From Rubrivivax sp. (GTDB lineage: Bacteria; Pseudomonadota; Gammaproteobacteria; Burkholderiales; Burkholderiaceae_C), in the NCBI GenBank assembly GCA_020248915.1, contig JADCGP010000002.1:1-64000 (forward strand): a stretch of DNA of 64,000 bases. Direction: 5' to 3'. The position numbers and the translations under genes were made by a program. The notes beneath the pieces are model-generated. The model was not told where the DNA came from and made no database searches. It worked only from the letters and a program-made list of their open reading frames with translations. This document shows, piece after piece, positions 1-10,989 of this stretch (position 1 is its first letter; every line of letters begins with the position of its first letter).

Positions 1-1663
<1,663 letters not shown>

Positions 1664-1735
1664 GGGAAGGGTCCTCCGCGGGTTCGGTGGGCCGGCATCC
1701 TAGGCGCACGTGTGTGCAATTAGCTTGCCCAATGA

Positions 1736-2317
1736 ATGCCCTCCTTGATCGATTCGGTCGATCGTGACATAGTGAATCCCATATCAACCAAAACAACCAA
1801 GTTCTTGCAATCTTCTTCCGCCATCGACCTCGACCCCACCGACCTGAGGTTGCTCGAGCTGCTTCAGGCCGATGCCTCGCTCACCAACCAGGCACTGGCC
1901 GCCGCCGCCCACACCTCGCCGGCCACGGCGCTGCGCCGGGTGCGGCGCCTGGTGGACGCCGGCGTGATCGAGCGCCGCATCGCGCTGCTCGACCCCGGCC
2001 GCCTGGGCGCGGGGCTCACCGCGCTGGTGGAGCTCTCGCTCGACCGCCAGGGCGCCGAGCACCTGGACGCCTTCGAGCAGCGCGCCGCGGCCGATGCCGA
2101 GGTGCAGCAGCTGTGGCGCGTGTCGCCGGGCCCCGATTTCGTGCTCGTCGTGCACTGTGCCGACATGGCCGGCTACCAGGCGCTGGTGCAGCGCCTGTTC
2201 ACGCAGGACGCCAACGTGCGCAACGTGAAGGCCTACTTCGCCGTGAAGCGCGCCAAGTTCGACCCGCGTCTGGTGCTGCGGCGGCCGGCGGCGGCCGGCG
2301 GCACGGCGTCGCGCTGA
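1736..2317 (+). CDS. Lrp/AsnC family transcriptional regulator
   Basis: DNA-binding regulator of the feast/famine family. The core IDLDPTDLRLLELLQADASL begins the N-terminal winged helix-turn-helix, with the recognition region around HTSPATALRRVRRL. A C-terminal RAM (ligand-binding, oligomerising) domain follows with SPGPDFVLVVHCADMAGYQ. The coordinates use the outermost ATG (193 aa). The first 23 codons are AT-rich, cover a promoter-like palindrome and have no family counterpart, so the true start may be TTG at 1805 (170 aa, closer to the usual 150-170). It is divergent from glmS and convergent with rlmI. The effector is unknown. Confidence 0.9.
   Translation: MPSLIDSVDRDIVNPISTKTTKFLQSSSAIDLDPTDLRLLELLQADASLTNQALAAAAHTSPATALRRVRRLVDAGVIERRIALLDPGRLGAGLTALVELSLDRQGAEHLDAFEQRAAADAEVQQLWRVSPGPDFVLVVHCADMAGYQALVQRLFTQDANVRNVKAYFAVKRAKFDPRLVLRRPAAAGGTASR
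1745..1773 (+). promoter_or_regulatory. Putative promoter with embedded palindromic operator, glmS/Lrp divergent region
   Basis: TTGATC (1745-1750) and CATAGT (1768-1773) are 17 bp apart and match sigma-70 -35 and -10 boxes at four of six positions each. The stretch between them holds a perfect inverted repeat, GATCGA-TTCGG-TCGATC (1747-1763). A dyad between -35 and -10 is a usual place for an autoregulatory operator. The following stretch, 1763-1817, is much more AT-rich than the surrounding genes, as expected for a promoter and leader. Assignment to the Lrp protein is inference. Confidence 0.4.
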
Positions 2318-2393
2318 CGGGCCGGCGGCGGCCCGGCCATCGAGGGTCCGTGCCACGCCGCAGGCCGGCGGCCCGGCGCCGAGGCCCGCCGCC

Positions 2394-3575
2394 TCAGGCT
2401 TTCAGGATCGCCAGGCCCTTCAGGTACTCGCCCTCGGGGAAGGCCAGCGTCGGCGGGTGGTCGGGCGCGCCTTCGAGCCGCGCCAGGATCGCGCCGTCCA
2501 CGCCGGCATCGATGGCCGCGCCGGCCACGATCTTGTGGAACAGCTCCGCGCCCACGCCGCCCGAGCAGCTGAAGGTGAGCAGCAGCCCGCCCGGCGCGAG
2601 CAGTTTCAGCGCCAGGCGGTTGATGTCCTTGTAGGCGCGCGCGGCGCGCTCGGCATGGGCCGCGGTGGGCGCGAACTTGGGCGGGTCGAGCACGATGGCG
2701 TCGAAGCGCCGCCCGTCCTTCAGCGCCGCGCGCAGGTGGCCGTTGACGTCGGCGTCCACCGCCTCGCTGCGGGCGGGGTCGAAGCCGTTGCCCGCCACGT
2801 GGCGGGCCAGGCGCTCCAGCGCCGGCGCCGACGAGTCGACGCTGGTCACGCGCGCGGCGCCGCCGGCCAGTGCCGCCACCGTGAAGCCGCCGGTGTAGCA
2901 GTAGCAGTTGAGCACGTCGGCCAGCCCGAACTGCCGCACCCAGCGCGCGAAGGCGGCGCGGTTGTCGCGCTGGTCGAGGTAGAAGCCGGTCTTGTGGCCG
3001 CCGGCCACGTCGAGCGTGAGCCGCCAGTCGTGCTCGCGGATCTCGAGCTCGGTGGCGCCCGCGCCGCGCAGCCAGCCGGCCACCGGCTCCAGGCCCTCGA
3101 GCGCGCGCACGCCCGAGTCGCTGCGCTCGAACAGGCGCGTGCAGCCGGTGCGCTCGAGCAGGATGTCGGCCAGCGCACCCTTCCAGCGCTCGGTGCCGGC
3201 GGCGAGGAACTGCGCCACGAGCACGTCGCCGTAGCGGTCGACCACCAGACCCGGCAGCCCGTCGGCCTCGCCGTGCACGAGGCGCACGCCGTCGCTGGCC
3301 GGCGCGAGGCGCCGGCGCAGCGCGAGCGCGGCATCGACGCGGCGCTTGAAGAAGGCGTCGTCGATGCGCTCGGCCTCGTCGAAGCTCCACGCGCGCACGC
3401 GGATCTGGCTGGTGCCGCTGTACGCGCCCCAGGCCAGGAAGCGCCCGTCGTGGGCCTCGACGCGCACGGTCTCGCCCGGGTCGGCCTTGCCGCGCGCCAC
3501 GCTGCCCGCGAACACCCAGGGGTGGCGCCGCAGCAGGCTGCGCTCCTTGCCTTCGAGCAGCCGGATCGCTTTCAT
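2394..3575 (-). CDS. rlmI: 23S rRNA m5C1962-type methyltransferase (RlmI family)
   Basis: SAM-dependent rRNA large-subunit methyltransferase of 393 aa, the usual length. An N-terminal PUA RNA-binding domain (about residues 1-80, with LLRRHPWVFAGSV) precedes a Rossmann methyltransferase domain. Motif I is NCYCYTGGFTVAAL, an acidic SAM-binding strand follows (VTSVDSSAPALE), then the DPPKF motif, and TFSCSG carries a conserved Cys. In E. coli RlmI methylates C1962 of 23S rRNA; the exact target here is inferred from family membership. It lies 45 bp downstream of the WYL regulator on the same strand and may be cotranscribed. Confidence 0.88.
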   Translation of the reverse strand: MKAIRLLEGKERSLLRRHPWVFAGSVARGKADPGETVRVEAHDGRFLAWGAYSGTSQIRVRAWSFDEAERIDDAFFKRRVDAALALRRRLAPASDGVRLVHGEADGLPGLVVDRYGDVLVAQFLAAGTERWKGALADILLERTGCTRLFERSDSGVRALEGLEPVAGWLRGAGATELEIREHDWRLTLDVAGGHKTGFYLDQRDNRAAFARWVRQFGLADVLNCYCYTGGFTVAALAGGAARVTSVDSSAPALERLARHVAGNGFDPARSEAVDADVNGHLRAALKDGRRFDAIVLDPPKFAPTAAHAERAARAYKDINRLALKLLAPGGLLLTFSCSGGVGAELFHKIVAGAAIDAGVDGAILARLEGAPDHPPTLAFPEGEYLKGLAILKA

Positions 3576-3620
3576 CGCCGCGCATTGTCTCAGCGGGCCG
3601 CGGCGGGCTGCGGGCGCGCG

Positions 3621-4316
3621 CTAAGGATCGCCGGGCCGCCCACGCACCTGGCGCAGCAGGTCGGCCAGCGTGCGGCCGGGCTCGGGGCGGAAGGTCTCGT
3701 CGAGCACCTGCATGCCGCGCACGCGGTCGATGCGGAAGGCGCGGAAGGCCTGCCGCCACTCGCACCACGCGGCCAGCGTCCACACCGAGCCCCAGAAGAA
3801 GCAGCCGAGCGGCCGCACGCGGCGCCGGCTCGGACGGCCGCCGGCGTCGGCGTACTCCAGCGCGACGACGCGATGCGACGCCACCGCCTCGCGCAGCGCC
3901 TGCAGCGTGGCTCGGTGGGCGTCGCCGATGCCGGCGTCGGGCGCGAACAGCGCCAGGCTCTCCGCGGCCGCCCTCGCATCTGCGGGCAGCACCGCCACCA
4001 GCTTGCCCAGCGCCTGCTCGGCCTCGGCAGCGAGCGCGGCGTCCAGCCGCGGCTGCGCGATGCGCACCGCTGCCACCAGCGCCTGCGCCTCGGCCGGCGT
4101 GAACATCAGCGGCGGCAGCGTGTAGCCGGGCCGCAGCCGGTAGCCGACGCCGGCCTCGCCCTCGATCGGCACGCCGCGCGCCTGCAGGTCGGCGATGTCG
4201 CGGTACACGGTGCGCACCGACACCTCGAGGGCGGAGGCCAGCCGCTCGGCGGTGGTGGCGCCGCGGCGCGCACGCAGCCGCTGCACGAGGTCGAACAGGC
4301 GGTCGGCACGGCGCAT
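3621..4316 (-). CDS. WYL-domain transcriptional regulator (YafY/DeoR type)
   Basis: A 231-aa regulator. The N-terminal HTH_11 winged helix (residues 1-60: RADRLFDLVQRL, ERLASALEVSVRTVYRDIADL) is followed by a WYL effector domain (about 135-210) with RRVRPLGCFFWGSVWTLAAWCEWRQAFRAFRIDRV. The WYL signature reads WTL here, a common variant. Such proteins often sense ligands or nucleic acids and repress neighbouring genes. The adjacent VOC gene lies upstream on the same strand, an arrangement often seen for small YafY/VOC pairs, so that gene is a possible target. The ligand is unknown. Confidence 0.85.
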   Translation of the reverse strand: MRRADRLFDLVQRLRARRGATTAERLASALEVSVRTVYRDIADLQARGVPIEGEAGVGYRLRPGYTLPPLMFTPAEAQALVAAVRIAQPRLDAALAAEAEQALGKLVAVLPADARAAAESLALFAPDAGIGDAHRATLQALREAVASHRVVALEYADAGGRPSRRRVRPLGCFFWGSVWTLAAWCEWRQAFRAFRIDRVRGMQVLDETFRPEPGRTLADLLRQVRGRPGDP

Positions 4317-4404
4317 GTTTCGATGATGCCCGGGTGCAGCCGGGCCGGCGGCCGGCGGGTGTGGCCGGTCCAGCGGCCCGGGGGGTGCGGCGGGGTCGCG
4401 CGGC

Positions 4405-4842
4405 TCAGGCGTCGGCGTGCAGGCCGACGCGGTTGCCCTCGCTGTCCTCGATGTGCGCGAACTCGCCCATGCCCGCCGGCAGCGTCACCTTGGGGCCGAG
4501 TTGCCGGCCGCCGGCCGAGGGCAGCCGCGCCAGCGCCGCGTCGAGCCCGGCGCGGCCGGTGTCCAGGTACACCAGCGCTCCGCCACCGTCGGCGGCCGGG
4601 GCGAGATCGGGCGCGTTCATCAGGCAGCCGCCGACGCCAGGCGCGGCGTACGGGAACACGGCCAGCGTGCGCACGGGTCCCATCGACTCGCGGCGCAGGC
4701 GCACCTGGAGCAGCGTCTCGTAGAAGCGCTGGGCGCGATCGAGGTCGCGAGCGGGCAGCTCGAACCAGGTGACGGCCGACAGGGGGATGGTCTGGGGGGT
4801 GGTCTGGGGGGTGACCTGGGCAGCGGTATGGGCGGTGGACAT
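4405..4842 (-). CDS. VOC family (glyoxalase/dioxygenase superfamily) protein
   Basis: A single-domain vicinal-oxygen-chelate protein of 145 aa. The fold begins at WFELPARDLDRAQRFYETLL and ends with GEFAHIEDSEGNRVGLHA, the usual two beta-alpha-beta-beta-beta halves. The start is the ATG at 4842 because AAGGAG lies 7 nt upstream; an in-frame ATG 147 nt further up has no support. The N-terminus carries a low-complexity PQTTPQTIP stretch encoded by a duplicated 12-nt unit (4789-4812). The substrate is not predictable; relatives include YdhR/PhnB-like proteins. The 194 bases between this gene and xerC hold nothing I recognise. Confidence 0.82.
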   Translation of the reverse strand: MSTAHTAAQVTPQTTPQTIPLSAVTWFELPARDLDRAQRFYETLLQVRLRRESMGPVRTLAVFPYAAPGVGGCLMNAPDLAPAADGGGALVYLDTGRAGLDAALARLPSAGGRQLGPKVTLPAGMGEFAHIEDSEGNRVGLHADA

Positions 4843-5036
4843 GCAGGGCTCCTTCGTCTGGGTGGACCGCGTCGCGCGGCCCGGTGGCAGGAGCGGTGGA
4901 TGCTGCGCCGGGGCTGCTGACAGCGTGGTGGCAGCAGCATCGCGGCCGTGCGGCCCGCACCGCCCTGGCGGGCCCGCGGCTCCGGGCACGGGGGCGTGCG
5001 CTGCAGCGGCAGCGGGGCGCCGCAGCGGCGCCGCGG

Positions 5037-5963
5037 TCAGCTCTTGCGGCGCGCCCGCGGATGCGCCGCGTCGTAGGCCTTGGCCAGGTGCTGGAAGTCG
5101 AGCTTGGTGTAGACCTGCGTCGTACCGATGCTGGCGTGGCCCAGCAGCTCCTGCACGGCGCGCAGGTCGCCGCTGCTCTGCAGCAGGTGGCTAGCGTAGC
5201 TGTGGCGCAGCATGTGCGGGTGCACGTGCGTGGGCAGCCCGGCGTGCTGGGCCTGCGCGGCCAGCCGCAGCCGCAGCTGCCCCGCCGACAGCCGCGTGCC
5301 GCGCCGGCTGACGAACAGCGCGCGCTCGTCGCCCCGCGCCAGCTGCGGCCGCGCCTGCAGCCACGGCGCCAGCGCCTCGAGCGCCTTGCTGCCCACCGGC
5401 ACGCTGCGCCGCTTGCTGCCCTTGCCGAGCACGTGCGCGGTGGCGTCGGCCACGTCGATCCAGCCGGCCGCGGCGGGGCCGGCCTCGGCGTCGAGCCCGG
5501 TGACCTCGGCCACGCGCAGCCCGCAGCCGTACAGCAGCTCGACGATGGCGCGGTCGCGCACGGCCAGCAGCGGGTGGGTGTCGTCGCGCTCGTGCCCGGC
5601 CAGCGCCACCGCCTGCTCGACCGACAGCGCCTTGGGCAGCGGACGCGGTGCCTTCGGCGGCCGCAGCCCGTCGACCGGGTTGGCGGCCACCAGGCCCTGC
5701 CGACCCCACCAGCGGTAAAGCCCGCGCCAGGCGGCCAGCGCGATGGCGATGCTGCGCGGCGCCAGCCCGCGGCCGCGCAGCTGCGCCACCCAGCCGCGCA
5801 GGTGGTGCACCTGCGCCGCGCGCAGCTCCACCTGCGCCGCCTCGGCCGCCGCCTGCAGCCGCGCCAGCGCCTCGGTGTACATCGCCAGCGTCCGCGGCGC
5901 GAGGCGCCGCTCCACCGCCAGGTGGTCGACGAAGGCCTGCAGCGTGGGCGCGAGGGCCGTCAT
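5037..5963 (-). CDS. xerC: Tyrosine recombinase XerC
   Basis: Site-specific recombinase that, with XerD, resolves chromosome dimers at dif during division. At 308 aa it has the usual Xer length. The N-terminal SAM-like core-binding domain (about 1-95) is followed by the catalytic domain. The active-site set is complete: Arg in YGCGLRVAEV, Lys in LGKGSKRR, HPHMLRHSYASHLL supplying His and Arg, LGHASIGTT supplying the second His, and the nucleophilic Tyr in TQVYTKLD. It is 36 bp downstream of the DUF484 gene, and the pair dapF-DUF484-xerC is the conserved proteobacterial arrangement. Confidence 0.95.
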   Translation of the reverse strand: MTALAPTLQAFVDHLAVERRLAPRTLAMYTEALARLQAAAEAAQVELRAAQVHHLRGWVAQLRGRGLAPRSIAIALAAWRGLYRWWGRQGLVAANPVDGLRPPKAPRPLPKALSVEQAVALAGHERDDTHPLLAVRDRAIVELLYGCGLRVAEVTGLDAEAGPAAAGWIDVADATAHVLGKGSKRRSVPVGSKALEALAPWLQARPQLARGDERALFVSRRGTRLSAGQLRLRLAAQAQHAGLPTHVHPHMLRHSYASHLLQSSGDLRAVQELLGHASIGTTQVYTKLDFQHLAKAYDAAHPRARRKS

Positions 5964-5999
5964 CGCGCGGCCGGTGGCGGGTGGCGTCGGGCCCGCGCC

Positions 6000-6671
6000 T
6001 CAGCCGCGCAGCCGCGCGAGCGAGGCGCCGGCCAGCTCGCCGATGCGCTCGAGGAACTCGGTGCCCATGTCCGAGGTGTAGCGCGTCGCGTCCGGCGAGC
6101 CCAGCACCAGCAGGCCGAACACGGCGCCGCCGCGGCCGCCGCCGTGGCGCAGCGGCACGATGGCCATCGAGCGCACCGAGCCGGCCAGCCAGTGCGCGGC
6201 CTCGAATCCGGTGTTCAGGCCGCAGTACGGCGCCGCCAGGCTGCCGGCGAAGGCCTTCAGGTCGTCGCCGACGGGCTGCGCGAAGGGCGCGCCGGCGTGC
6301 TCGGGTGGCAGCCCCCAGAGGCGGATCGCCGCGGCCGGGATCAGGAACTCGTCCTTCAGCGTCTCGACCATCACGCCCGGCAGCATCGCGGCGTCGTTGG
6401 TGCGCAGCACGGCCAGCGTGAAGCGCTGCAGCCGGTCGGCATGGCCGGTGTTCTCCTGGCCGGCGCGGATCATCTCGATGATCTTGTGCTCGAGCCCCTT
6501 GATGCGCTCGCGCAGCATCTGCATCTGCCGCTCCTGCAGCGACACCGCGCGCGCGCCGTGCGGGTTGGTCAGCTGGATGGCCGCCAGCAGCTCGGCGTGC
6601 CGCTCGAAGAACCCGGGCGTCTGCGCCAGGTAGTTCGCGATGTCGGCTTCGGTGATGCCCTCGATCGTCAC
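6000..6671 (-). CDS. DUF484 family protein
   Basis: A 223-aa GAF-like cytoplasmic protein of the DUF484 family, almost always found between dapF and xerC; its biochemical role is not established. The start is GTG at 6671, sharing GTGA with the dapF stop, because [20 protein letters not shown] is where family members begin. Residues 40-75 ([24 protein letters not shown]) look like a short coiled coil. The GAF-like region includes [26 protein letters not shown]. It is translationally coupled to dapF. Confidence 0.9.
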   Translation of the reverse strand: MTIEGITEADIANYLAQTPGFFERHAELLAAIQLTNPHGARAVSLQERQMQMLRERIKGLEHKIIEMIRAGQENTGHADRLQRFTLAVLRTNDAAMLPGVMVETLKDEFLIPAAAIRLWGLPPEHAGAPFAQPVGDDLKAFAGSLAAPYCGLNTGFEAAHWLAGSVRSMAIVPLRHGGGRGGAVFGLLVLGSPDATRYTSDMGTEFLERIGELAGASLARLRG

Positions 6672-7540
6672 AGCTCGATCTCTCCTTCGAACACGAATTC
6701 GGCCGGGCCGGTGAGCAGCACGGCGGCGCTGTCGTCGGCGCTGTCGGGCCACTCGACCAGCAGCTCGCCGCCGCGCGTGTGCACGCGCACGCGGCGGCCG
6801 AGCCAGCCCAGGCGGATGCCGGCGACGACGGCCGCGCAGGCGCCGGTGCCGCAGGCGAGCGTCTCGCCGACGCCGCGCTCGTGCACGCGCAGGTTCACCT
6901 CGTCGGGTGCCAGCACCTGCAGGAAGCCGACGTTGACGCGGCGCGGGAAGCGCGCGTGCCCCTCGATGCGGGGCCCCAGCGTGGCCACCGGCGCGAGGCG
7001 CACGTCGTCCACGCGCAGCACGGCGTGCGGATTGCCCATCGACAGCACCGCCACCTCGACCTGCGGGCCGTCCAGGTCGGCCAGCGGCCAGAGCTCGAAG
7101 CCGGCGCCCGGGCCGGCGCGCCGCGGCTGCAGCCCGGCGCTGTCGAACGGCACCTGCGCGGGGTCGAAGCGCGGGCGGTTCATGTCCACCGTCACGCCGC
7201 CGTCGGGCTGCTCGAGCAGCTCGAGCACGTTGTTCACCGTCTGCACCCGCACGCTGCGGCTGGCGGTGTAGCCGCGCCGGCGCACGTAGCGCACGAAGCA
7301 GCGCGCGCCGTTGCCGCAGTGCTCGACCTCCTCGCCGCTGGCGTTGTAGATGCGGTAGCGGAAGTCGATGCCCGGCGCCGCGCCCGGCTCGACCACCAGC
7401 ACCTGGTCGGCGCCGACGCCGAAGCGGCGGTCGGCCAGGCGGCGCACCTGCTCGGGCGTCAGCGCCACCGGCGTGCGAATGCCGTCGAGCACGACGAAAT
7501 CGTTGCCCGCGCCCTGCATCTTGGTGAAGGCCAGCCGCAT
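6668..7540 (-). CDS. dapF: Diaminopimelate epimerase
   Basis: Interconverts LL- and meso-diaminopimelate for lysine and peptidoglycan synthesis. Length is 290 aa. The two catalytic cysteines are in [11 protein letters not shown] and [14 protein letters not shown], each half of the pseudo-twofold fold. The N-terminus [20 protein letters not shown] is typical. The gene lies 47 bp after the acyltransferase gene and overlaps the DUF484 start by four bases, so it belongs to one transcription unit running down to xerC. Confidence 0.96.
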   Translation of the reverse strand: MRLAFTKMQGAGNDFVVLDGIRTPVALTPEQVRRLADRRFGVGADQVLVVEPGAAPGIDFRYRIYNASGEEVEHCGNGARCFVRYVRRRGYTASRSVRVQTVNNVLELLEQPDGGVTVDMNRPRFDPAQVPFDSAGLQPRRAGPGAGFELWPLADLDGPQVEVAVLSMGNPHAVLRVDDVRLAPVATLGPRIEGHARFPRRVNVGFLQVLAPDEVNLRVHERGVGETLACGTGACAAVVAGIRLGWLGRRVRVHTRGGELLVEWPDSADDSAAVLLTGPAEFVFEGEIEL

Positions 7541-7587
7541 CGGGCGCGATTGTCCCACCGCCCCCGGGGCGGGGCTGGCGGCGGCCG

Positions 7588-8469
7588 TCAGTACACCGGA
7601 GGGGCGCCGGGCGGGCGGGTCTTGAACCGCTTGTGCACCCACAGGTACTGCGCCGGGTTGCGGCGGATCTCGCCCTCGATCCAGCGGTTCATCCGCGCCG
7701 CGTCCGCTTGCGGGTCGTCGCTGGGCCAGTCGGTCCAGGGCTCGAGGAAGCGCACGCGGTAGCCGGCGCCGCCGGGCAGGATCTCGCCCACCACCGGCTG
7801 CACCACCATGCCCAGCGAGCGCGCCATCCGCGACGGCGCCAGCAGCGTGGCCGCCGGCTGGCCGAAGAAGGGCACGAAGGCGGCGTCGCGCAGCCCGAAG
7901 TCCATGTCGCTCGGGTTGAAGAAGGCGCTGCCGCGCTTGATCGCGCGCACCAGCGGCAGCGCGCTCTGCCAGCGCGCGAACATCTCGGCACGGCCGAAGC
8001 GGCCGCGGCCGCGCTTGAGCGCCGCGTCGATGACCGGGTTGCTCTGCGGCGTGTAGACGTTGCACACGGTGCGCTGCTGGAAGATCTGCGTGGCGGCGCC
8101 GGCCACGTCCACCGTCAGGAAGTGCGGCACCAGCCACATCACCGGGCGCTCGCTGCGCTCGGCGTAGCCGACGTCGCCCTCGACGCGGATCAGGCGCTCG
8201 AGCCGGGCGCGCGGCGCGTACCACAGCAGCGCATGCTCGACCAGGGTGCGGCCGAGCCAGGCGAAGTGCTCGCGCACCAGCGCCGCACGCGCGGACGCGT
8301 CGAGCTCGGGCAGGCACAGCGCCACGTTGGCCAGCGCCACGCGCCGCCGGCCCGGCGCCAGCGCGTGCAGCGCCCGCCCGAGCGCGGTGCCCAGCGCCGC
8401 CTGCAGCGGCAGCGGCAGCCACTGCAGGAGCCAGGCGAGCGCGAGTCCGGCGCGGGCGAGACCGTTCAT
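7588..8469 (-). CDS. LpxL/HtrB-type lipid A acyltransferase (second of two)
   Basis: Membrane-associated acyltransferase that adds a secondary acyl chain to lipid A or a related lysolipid, 293 aa. A hydrophobic N-terminus ([19 protein letters not shown]) anchors it in the inner membrane. The catalytic HX4D motif is HFLTVD in [14 protein letters not shown], and [15 protein letters not shown] is the usual C-terminal signature. Its ATG overlaps the stop of the upstream paralogue (ATGA), so the pair is coupled. Which of the two is LpxL-like and which LpxM-like cannot be settled from the sequence. Confidence 0.87.
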   Translation of the reverse strand: MNGLARAGLALAWLLQWLPLPLQAALGTALGRALHALAPGRRRVALANVALCLPELDASARAALVREHFAWLGRTLVEHALLWYAPRARLERLIRVEGDVGYAERSERPVMWLVPHFLTVDVAGAATQIFQQRTVCNVYTPQSNPVIDAALKRGRGRFGRAEMFARWQSALPLVRAIKRGSAFFNPSDMDFGLRDAAFVPFFGQPAATLLAPSRMARSLGMVVQPVVGEILPGGAGYRVRFLEPWTDWPSDDPQADAARMNRWIEGEIRRNPAQYLWVHKRFKTRPPGAPPVY

Positions 8470-9329
8470 GCCTGGCGCGGGTGCTTGTAGCGGTGGTAGC
8501 CCCACAGGTACTGCGCGGGCGCGAGCGCGATCAGCCGCTCCATCGAGCGGTTGATCGCGGTGGCGTCGGCCAGCGCGGCGGCGGCCTCGTCGGCCGGCGG
8601 GGGCTCGGGCAGCGGCTCGGCCAGTTCGCTGACGCGGACGCGGAAGCCCGCGCCGCGCGGCAGCCGCTCGCCCCAGATGGCGAGCGCACGTGCCCCGCTC
8701 TGGCGCAGCAGCCGCGCGGCCAGCGTCATCGTGTAGGCCGGGCAGCCGAAGAACGGCGCCCACACGCCCATGCCCTCGGGCGGCACCTGGTCGGGCAGCA
8801 GGCCGATCGTCTCGCCGCGCCGCAACGCGCGCAGCAGCTGGCGCACGCCGGCCAGCGTGGCCGGCGCGGTGGCCAGGTGCGGCCGCGCGCGCGCCGTCTC
8901 CTCGAGCTCGCGCAGCAGGGCGCTGCGCGCCGGCCGGTACAGCACCGTGAGCGGCTGGCGCGCGCCGAAGCGCTCGGCATAGGCCTGCGCGCAGACCTCG
9001 AAGCTGCCCAGGTGCGGCGTCAGCAGCACCACGCCGCGGCCGGACTCCAGCGCCTGCTCGAGCAGCGCCGCACCCTCCCACTGCACGGGGTCGGGCAGCG
9101 GCGCGCCGGGCGGGCGCAGCCACAGGCGCGCGGTCTCCAGGCTCATGCGCCCGGCCTCGGCCACCGCGGCACGGCGCTCCCGGCCGCCCACGCCGGCCAG
9201 TGCCGCGTTGGCGGCCAGGCGGCGCCGGTAGTGCGGCGACAGCAGCCACACCAGCCAGCCCAGCGCGGCGCCGAGCGCGTGCAAAAGCCGCAGCGGTCGA
9301 CGTGCAAGCCAGCGGAGCAGGGTCGGCAT
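8466..9329 (-). CDS. LpxL/HtrB-type lipid A acyltransferase (first of two)
   Basis: Paralogue of the following gene, 287 aa from the ATG at 9329. An N-terminal hydrophobic segment ([16 protein letters not shown]) is followed by the acyltransferase motif HLGSFE in [14 protein letters not shown], with Glu in place of Asp (HX4E), and the C-terminal [18 protein letters not shown] longer frame opens 66 nt upstream, but [14 protein letters not shown] fits the family N-terminus better. The start lies back to back with the metK promoter region, a synteny conserved in Burkholderiales. Confidence 0.86.
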   Translation of the reverse strand: MPTLLRWLARRPLRLLHALGAALGWLVWLLSPHYRRRLAANAALAGVGGRERRAAVAEAGRMSLETARLWLRPPGAPLPDPVQWEGAALLEQALESGRGVVLLTPHLGSFEVCAQAYAERFGARQPLTVLYRPARSALLRELEETARARPHLATAPATLAGVRQLLRALRRGETIGLLPDQVPPEGMGVWAPFFGCPAYTMTLAARLLRQSGARALAIWGERLPRGAGFRVRVSELAEPLPEPPPADEAAAALADATAINRSMERLIALAPAQYLWGYHRYKHPRQA

Positions 9330-9335
9330 GGTTCG

Positions 9336-9539
9336 TATAATCGCGCCCGTCGCCGAGTTAAAGGACAACTTGCGGGGCGACGCGGGGCCTTGCATCGTAG
9401 CGAGCCGCGCCGGAGGCCGAGCCGCACGCCGTGTGCGTGTGGTGCGCCTTCAACAAATCCGCTAAAGCGTTCGCCGCGACTCCCGGTGCACCGGCCAGCG
9501 ACGACGCAGCCGGCCCTTCCAACCGTGGAGCACCCTACC
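9336..9539 (+). promoter_or_regulatory. metK promoter candidate and leader
   Basis: A perfect TATAAT lies at 9336-9341 on the plus strand, just inside the divergent acyltransferase start region. No good -35 box is seen 16-18 bp upstream. If used, transcription would begin near 9348 and metK would carry a leader of about 190 nt. I could not match this leader to any SAM-sensing riboswitch consensus I know. GGAG at 9527-9530 is the metK ribosome-binding site. On the minus strand TTTAAC and TATACG spaced 17 bp could serve the acyltransferases. Confidence 0.4.
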
Positions 9540-10718
9540 GTGGCGAACGACTACCTCTTCACAAGCGAATCCGTCTCCGAAGGCCACCCCGACAAGGTGG
9601 CCGACCAGATCTCCGACGCCATCCTCGACGCGATCTTCGCGCAGGACCCGCGCTCGCGCGTGGCCGCCGAGACCCTGTGCAACACCGGCCTGGTGGTGCT
9701 GGCCGGCGAGATCACGACCAACGCCCACGTCGACTACATCGAGGTGGCGCGCAACACGATCAAGCGCATCGGCTACGACAACACCGAGTACGGCATCGAC
9801 TACAAGGGCTGCGCCGTGCTCGTCGCCTACGACAAGCAGAGCAACGACATCGCCCAGGGCGTCAACCACGCCAGCGACGACTACCTGAACACCGGCGCCG
9901 GCGACCAGGGCCTGATGTTCGGCTACGCCTGCGACGAGACGCCGGTGCTGATGCCCGCGCCGATCTACTATGCGCACCGCCTCGTCGAGCGCCAGGCGCA
10001 GCTGCGCAAGGATGGCCGCATGCCCTTCCTGCGCCCCGACGCCAAGAGCCAGGTGACGATGCGCTACGTCGACGGCAAGCCGCACTCGATCGACACGGTG
10101 GTGCTGTCGACCCAGCACGCGCCGGAGTGGAGCCTGGGCAACAAGATGAAGCCCGAGTTCTACGAGGCCGTCACCGAGGAGATCATCAAGCCGGTGCTGC
10201 CCAAGGAGTGGCTGAAGGACACGCGCTACCTGATCAACCCGACCGGCCGCTTCGTCATCGGCGGCCCGCAGGGCGACTGCGGCCTGACGGGCCGCAAGAT
10301 CATCGTCGACACCTACGGCGGCGCCTGCCCGCACGGAGGCGGCGCGTTCTCGGGCAAGGACCCGAGCAAGGTCGACCGCTCGGCGGCGTACGCGGCGCGC
10401 TACGTGGCCAAGAACGTGGTCGCCGCGGGCCTGGCCAAGCAGTGCCAGGTGCAGGTGGCCTACGCGATCGGCGTGGCCCGGCCGATGAACGTGACGATCT
10501 ACACCGAGGGCACGGGCGTGATCCCCGACGAGAAGATCGCGCAACTCGTCAACGAGCACTTCGACCTGCGCCCCAAGGGCATCATCCAGATGCTCGACCT
10601 GCTGCGCCCGATCTACGAGAAGACCGCCGCCTACGGCCACTTCGGCCGCGACGAGCCCGAGTTCACGTGGGAGAGAACGGACAAAGCAGCAGCGCTGCGC
10701 GCTGCTGCCGGCCTGTAA
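9540..10718 (+). CDS. metK: S-adenosylmethionine synthase
   Basis: Makes SAM from methionine and ATP. The protein has 392 aa and starts at a GTG (9540) preceded by GGAG nine bases upstream. Family motifs are complete: [13 protein letters not shown] near the N-terminus, [12 protein letters not shown] (about 117-128) and the P-loop-like [16 protein letters not shown]. It belongs functionally with ahcY and metF some 11 kb downstream; all three are steps of the activated-methyl cycle. The last codons contain a perfect 10-bp inverted repeat (10686-10708). Confidence 0.97.
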   Translation: MANDYLFTSESVSEGHPDKVADQISDAILDAIFAQDPRSRVAAETLCNTGLVVLAGEITTNAHVDYIEVARNTIKRIGYDNTEYGIDYKGCAVLVAYDKQSNDIAQGVNHASDDYLNTGAGDQGLMFGYACDETPVLMPAPIYYAHRLVERQAQLRKDGRMPFLRPDAKSQVTMRYVDGKPHSIDTVVLSTQHAPEWSLGNKMKPEFYEAVTEEIIKPVLPKEWLKDTRYLINPTGRFVIGGPQGDCGLTGRKIIVDTYGGACPHGGGAFSGKDPSKVDRSAAYAARYVAKNVVAAGLAKQCQVQVAYAIGVARPMNVTIYTEGTGVIPDEKIAQLVNEHFDLRPKGIIQMLDLLRPIYEKTAAYGHFGRDEPEFTWERTDKAAALRAAAGL

Positions 10719-10869
10719 GGCCGCTGCGCGCAGAGCGCGCGGTTTGCCCGTTCTCCGGTGAAGACTAACTTCGGCCGCAGGCCGAAGTTAAGGGGCCCGA
10801 GCCCCGGGTCGGAACCAAAGTAATCCACCGCGAAGCGGCTGACTTGACGGGCGACGGAAGTCGCCCGTC
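10686..10869 (+). repeat. Chain of perfect hairpins after metK, possible terminator or processed RNA
   Basis: Four inverted repeats follow one another: 10686-10708 (10-bp stem GCAGCAGCGC, loop TGC, inside the metK end), 10766-10790 (11-bp stem TAACTTCGGCC, loop GCA), 10792-10805 (GGGGC, loop CCGA, GCCCC) and 10846-10869 (10-bp stem GACGGGCGAC, tetraloop GGAA). None is followed by a T-run, so they are not classical intrinsic terminators, although GC-rich bacteria often use such stems. The rest of the 271-base gap to phnD shows no gene. Confidence 0.5.
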
Positions 10870-10989
10870 GTCGCATCGGGCCCCGCAGCCCCGCGGCCGG
10901 CCACCCGCGCCAATCCCGATGCGCCGCCGCGCACGGCCCCCTACACTCGTCCCGGTATCTCACGAACCCCGAGAATCCGAGGAGACCGC

